The notes under the pieces: generated by a model
Seen by the model: the letters and a program-made list of their open reading frames with translations, nothing else
Told to the model about the DNA's origin: nothing
The model's database searches: none
Shown here: in pieces, positions 62,429-64,000 of the stretch
How the letters are laid out: every line of letters starts with the position of its first letter
Numbering within the stretch: the first letter of the stretch is position 1
Origin: M3007 sp041392625
GTDB lineage: Bacteria > Bacteroidota > Bacteroidia > Chitinophagales > Saprospiraceae
Length of the DNA stretch: 64,000 nt
Direction of reading: 5' to 3'
Assembly (NCBI GenBank): GCA_041392625.1
Contig: JAWKLR010000003.1
Coordinates: 186,001 to 250,000 of the forward strand
Position numbers and translations under genes: made by a program

Positions 62429-64000
62429 ATGATTCTAATTAGGAAACTACTCTTCTTTTTCCTGCTCATTCCATTTTTGCTTTCTGCCCAGGCTCCACAG
62501 CGCTTTACCATCAGTGGTTATATCAGTGATGCGGAAAGTGGGGAGCGGCTCATTGGAGCCACGGTTTTTGACAAAAACTCGGCACAGGGAACAATCAGCA
62601 ACACCTTTGGCTATTTCAGCCTCAGCCTCCCCTCGGATTCGGTCCACCTGCTCGTCAGTTACGTTGGTTATACCGCTTCCGAACAATCCTTTTATTTAAA
62701 TGCCGACCAGGCTCTTTCTGTGAAACTGGACCCCGCCGGAATCCTGAAAGAGGTGGAAATCGTGGCCGAGCGCTACGAACGCATCGAAGAGCGGGCTCAA
62801 ATGAGTCGGATCGATGTGCCCATTGAACAAATTAAACAGGTGCCAGCCTTGTTGGGTGAAGTGGATGTACTCAAGGCCTTGCAATTGCTCCCGGGTGTTT
62901 CCAGCGGTGGTGAAGGCCAATCTGGACTCTATGTGCGCGGAGGCGGCCCGGATCAAAACCTGATTTTGCTCGATGGGGTACCTGTTTACAATGCAAGTCA
63001 CCTCTTTGGCTTTTTCTCCGTTTTCAATGCAGATGCAATTAAGGATGTTTCCCTGACCAAAGGGGGCTTCCCTGCCCGGTATGGAGGGCGCTTGTCATCG
63101 GTGATTGAAATTAATATGAAAGAGGGAAATGAAAATGAATTTCACGGAGAAGGCAGCATCGGAATTGTTGCCTCCAAACTCACCCTGGAAGGACCGATTC
63201 AAAAAGGAAAGTCTTCGTTTATCGTCTCCGGACGAAGAACCTATATCGACCTGCTGGCGCAACCACTTATTCAGGCTAGTCTGAAATCCGAAGGTTCAGA
63301 AGGAAAAATCGGCTATTACTTCTACGATCTAAACGCAAAGGTGAACCACCGCTTTTCAGATAAAGACCGGGTGTACCTCAGTTTTTATACCGGAAAAGAC
63401 AAGTTTTATCTAAACCTGACTGAAAACTACGATAGCCGAGACTACGAAGACCGCTTCAATGTCCGTTCCGGACTGGGCTGGGGGAATGTCACAACCGCCC
63501 TGCGCTGGAATCATATTTTTAAGCCAAAATTATTTGCAAACGCTACGCTGACCTATAGTCGGTATAATTTCAACACCGAAGCGGGTGGGGGAGAGCGCTC
63601 CCGAATGCTGCCCGACGGTGAGTGGGAGGAAAGTGAATTCCGACTCAACTACTTCTCCGGCATCGATGACGTCGCCGCGAAATTGGATTTTGACTACATG
63701 CCGCTGCCAAACCACCTGGTAAAATTTGGAGCCAATGGCATCGTGCATACCTTCCATCCGGGACAGTTTGATACAAAAATTGTGGAAACGGACGGCTTGA
63801 ACATTGAAACCAGCATCGGTCAGCCGGATGTTCATGCCACAGAGTTTGCTACCTATGTGGAGGATGACTGGAAAATCGGCAGTCGCCTACGGGTAAACTA
63901 CGGACTCCACCTATCCGGCTTTGTGCTCAAAGACGACCCCTACCTATCCCTGCAGCCCCGACTGAATGCCCGGTACCTGTTCGATGGCGGTTGGGCGCTG
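62429..64000 (+). CDS. TonB-dependent receptor, 5' part (cut by window edge)
   Basis: 524 codons open to the window end. ATG 62429 starts a signal peptide (LLFFFLLIPFLLSAQ). Then a CarboxypepD_reg domain (ISGYISDAESGERLIGATVF), and a plug with ALQLLPGVSSGGEGQSGLYV, GGGPDQNLILLDGVPVYNAS, HLFGFFSVFNADAIKDV and GGFPARYGGRLSSVIEINM. Barrel strands follow. The outer-membrane, TonB-energised uptake role is clear at family level. It differs from SusC proteins by the short N-terminal part and resembles siderophore or general TonB receptors. No partner gene is visible inside the window. Confidence 0.92.
   Translation, partial: MILIRKLLFFFLLIPFLLSAQAPQRFTISGYISDAESGERLIGATVFDKNSAQGTISNTFGYFSLSLPSDSVHLLVSYVGYTASEQSFYLNADQALSVKLDPAGILKEVEIVAERYERIEERAQMSRIDVPIEQIKQVPALLGEVDVLKALQLLPGVSSGGEGQSGLYVRGGGPDQNLILLDGVPVYNASHLFGFFSVFNADAIKDVSLTKGGFPARYGGRLSSVIEINMKEGNENEFHGEGSIGIVASKLTLEGPIQKGKSSFIVSGRRTYIDLLAQPLIQASLKSEGSEGKIGYYFYDLNAKVNHRFSDKDRVYLSFYTGKDKFYLNLTENYDSRDYEDRFNVRSGLGWGNVTTALRWNHIFKPKLFANATLTYSRYNFNTEAGGGERSRMLPDGEWEESEFRLNYFSGIDDVAAKLDFDYMPLPNHLVKFGANGIVHTFHPGQFDTKIVETDGLNIETSIGQPDVHATEFATYVEDDWKIGSRLRVNYGLHLSGFVLKDDPYLSLQPRLNARYLFDGGWAL

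Noticed and set aside
1..64000. tRNA, rRNA or riboswitch genes
   Set aside because: No cloverleaf with a TTCGA-type T-loop, no rRNA core sequences and no known riboswitch aptamer pattern were noticed on either strand by eye.

Overview
The window is a 64 kb piece of chromosome from a member of the Bacteroidota, most likely a Saprospiria-type organism (inference from gene content). Signs of this are several type IX secretion (T9SS) C-terminal sorting domains, a gliding-motility-type (type B) sorting domain on a giant adhesin-like protein, a hybrid two-component system (HTCS) regulator, GLPGLI and CarboxypepD_reg/TonB-type outer-membrane proteins, an Hc1-like histone H1 protein, and promoters of the TAnnTTTG type. 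No tRNA, rRNA, CRISPR array, intact transposase or phage module was seen.

Layout. 0-2.4 kb: end of a VCBS/FG-GAP protein, then a U32 protein whose 3' end overlaps a small ferredoxin. 2.4-10.7 kb: a minus-strand alpha-glucoside/trehalose operon (exported GH65, MFS importer, GH37 trehalase, GH13 alpha-glucosidase, SSS symporter). Both transporters are frameshifted, and a 158-bp palindromic MITE-like element abuts the GH13 stop codon. 11-15.4 kb: epimerase, sterol-desaturase remnant, serine hydrolase, small lipoprotein, copy A of a ~210-bp folded repeat, and two small cytosolic proteins. 15.8-26.4 kb: exported proteins (DUF4874/DUF4832 with sorting domain, a SUKH/Imm11-like protein, a beta-helix/SprB protein, an NTR/MORN-like protein, an alpha/beta hydrolase), a YfcC-type transporter and an AlkC-like repair protein. 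26.5-30.6 kb: the HTCS. 30.8-35.4 kb: small membrane proteins, S41 peptidase, SulP transporter. 35.4-44.1 kb: a minus-strand run (histidine kinase, response regulator, propeller lipoprotein, amidohydrolase) divergent from GLPGLI plus an outer-membrane barrel. The intergenic region carries repeated TTAACC boxes beside a TAnnTTTG promoter. 44.3-45.5 kb: histone H1-like gene and a PqqB-like MBL protein. 45.6-51.2 kb: the giant 1883-aa protein with about 17 Cys-paired Ig-like repeats. 51.3-60.8 kb: three consecutive minus-strand secreted-protein genes that end in nearly the same T9SS sorting domain; all are frameshifted, the middle and third heavily. 61-64 kb: a steroid-5-alpha-reductase-like membrane protein, copy B of the folded repeat, and the start of a TonB-dependent receptor that runs off the right edge.

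A caution for the whole window: many genes are broken by one- or two-base indels, several at homopolymers, and in one case two indels cancel out inside a histidine kinase domain. This looks more like consensus error than biology for most of them, so 'pseudogene' here means 'reading frame not open as given'.
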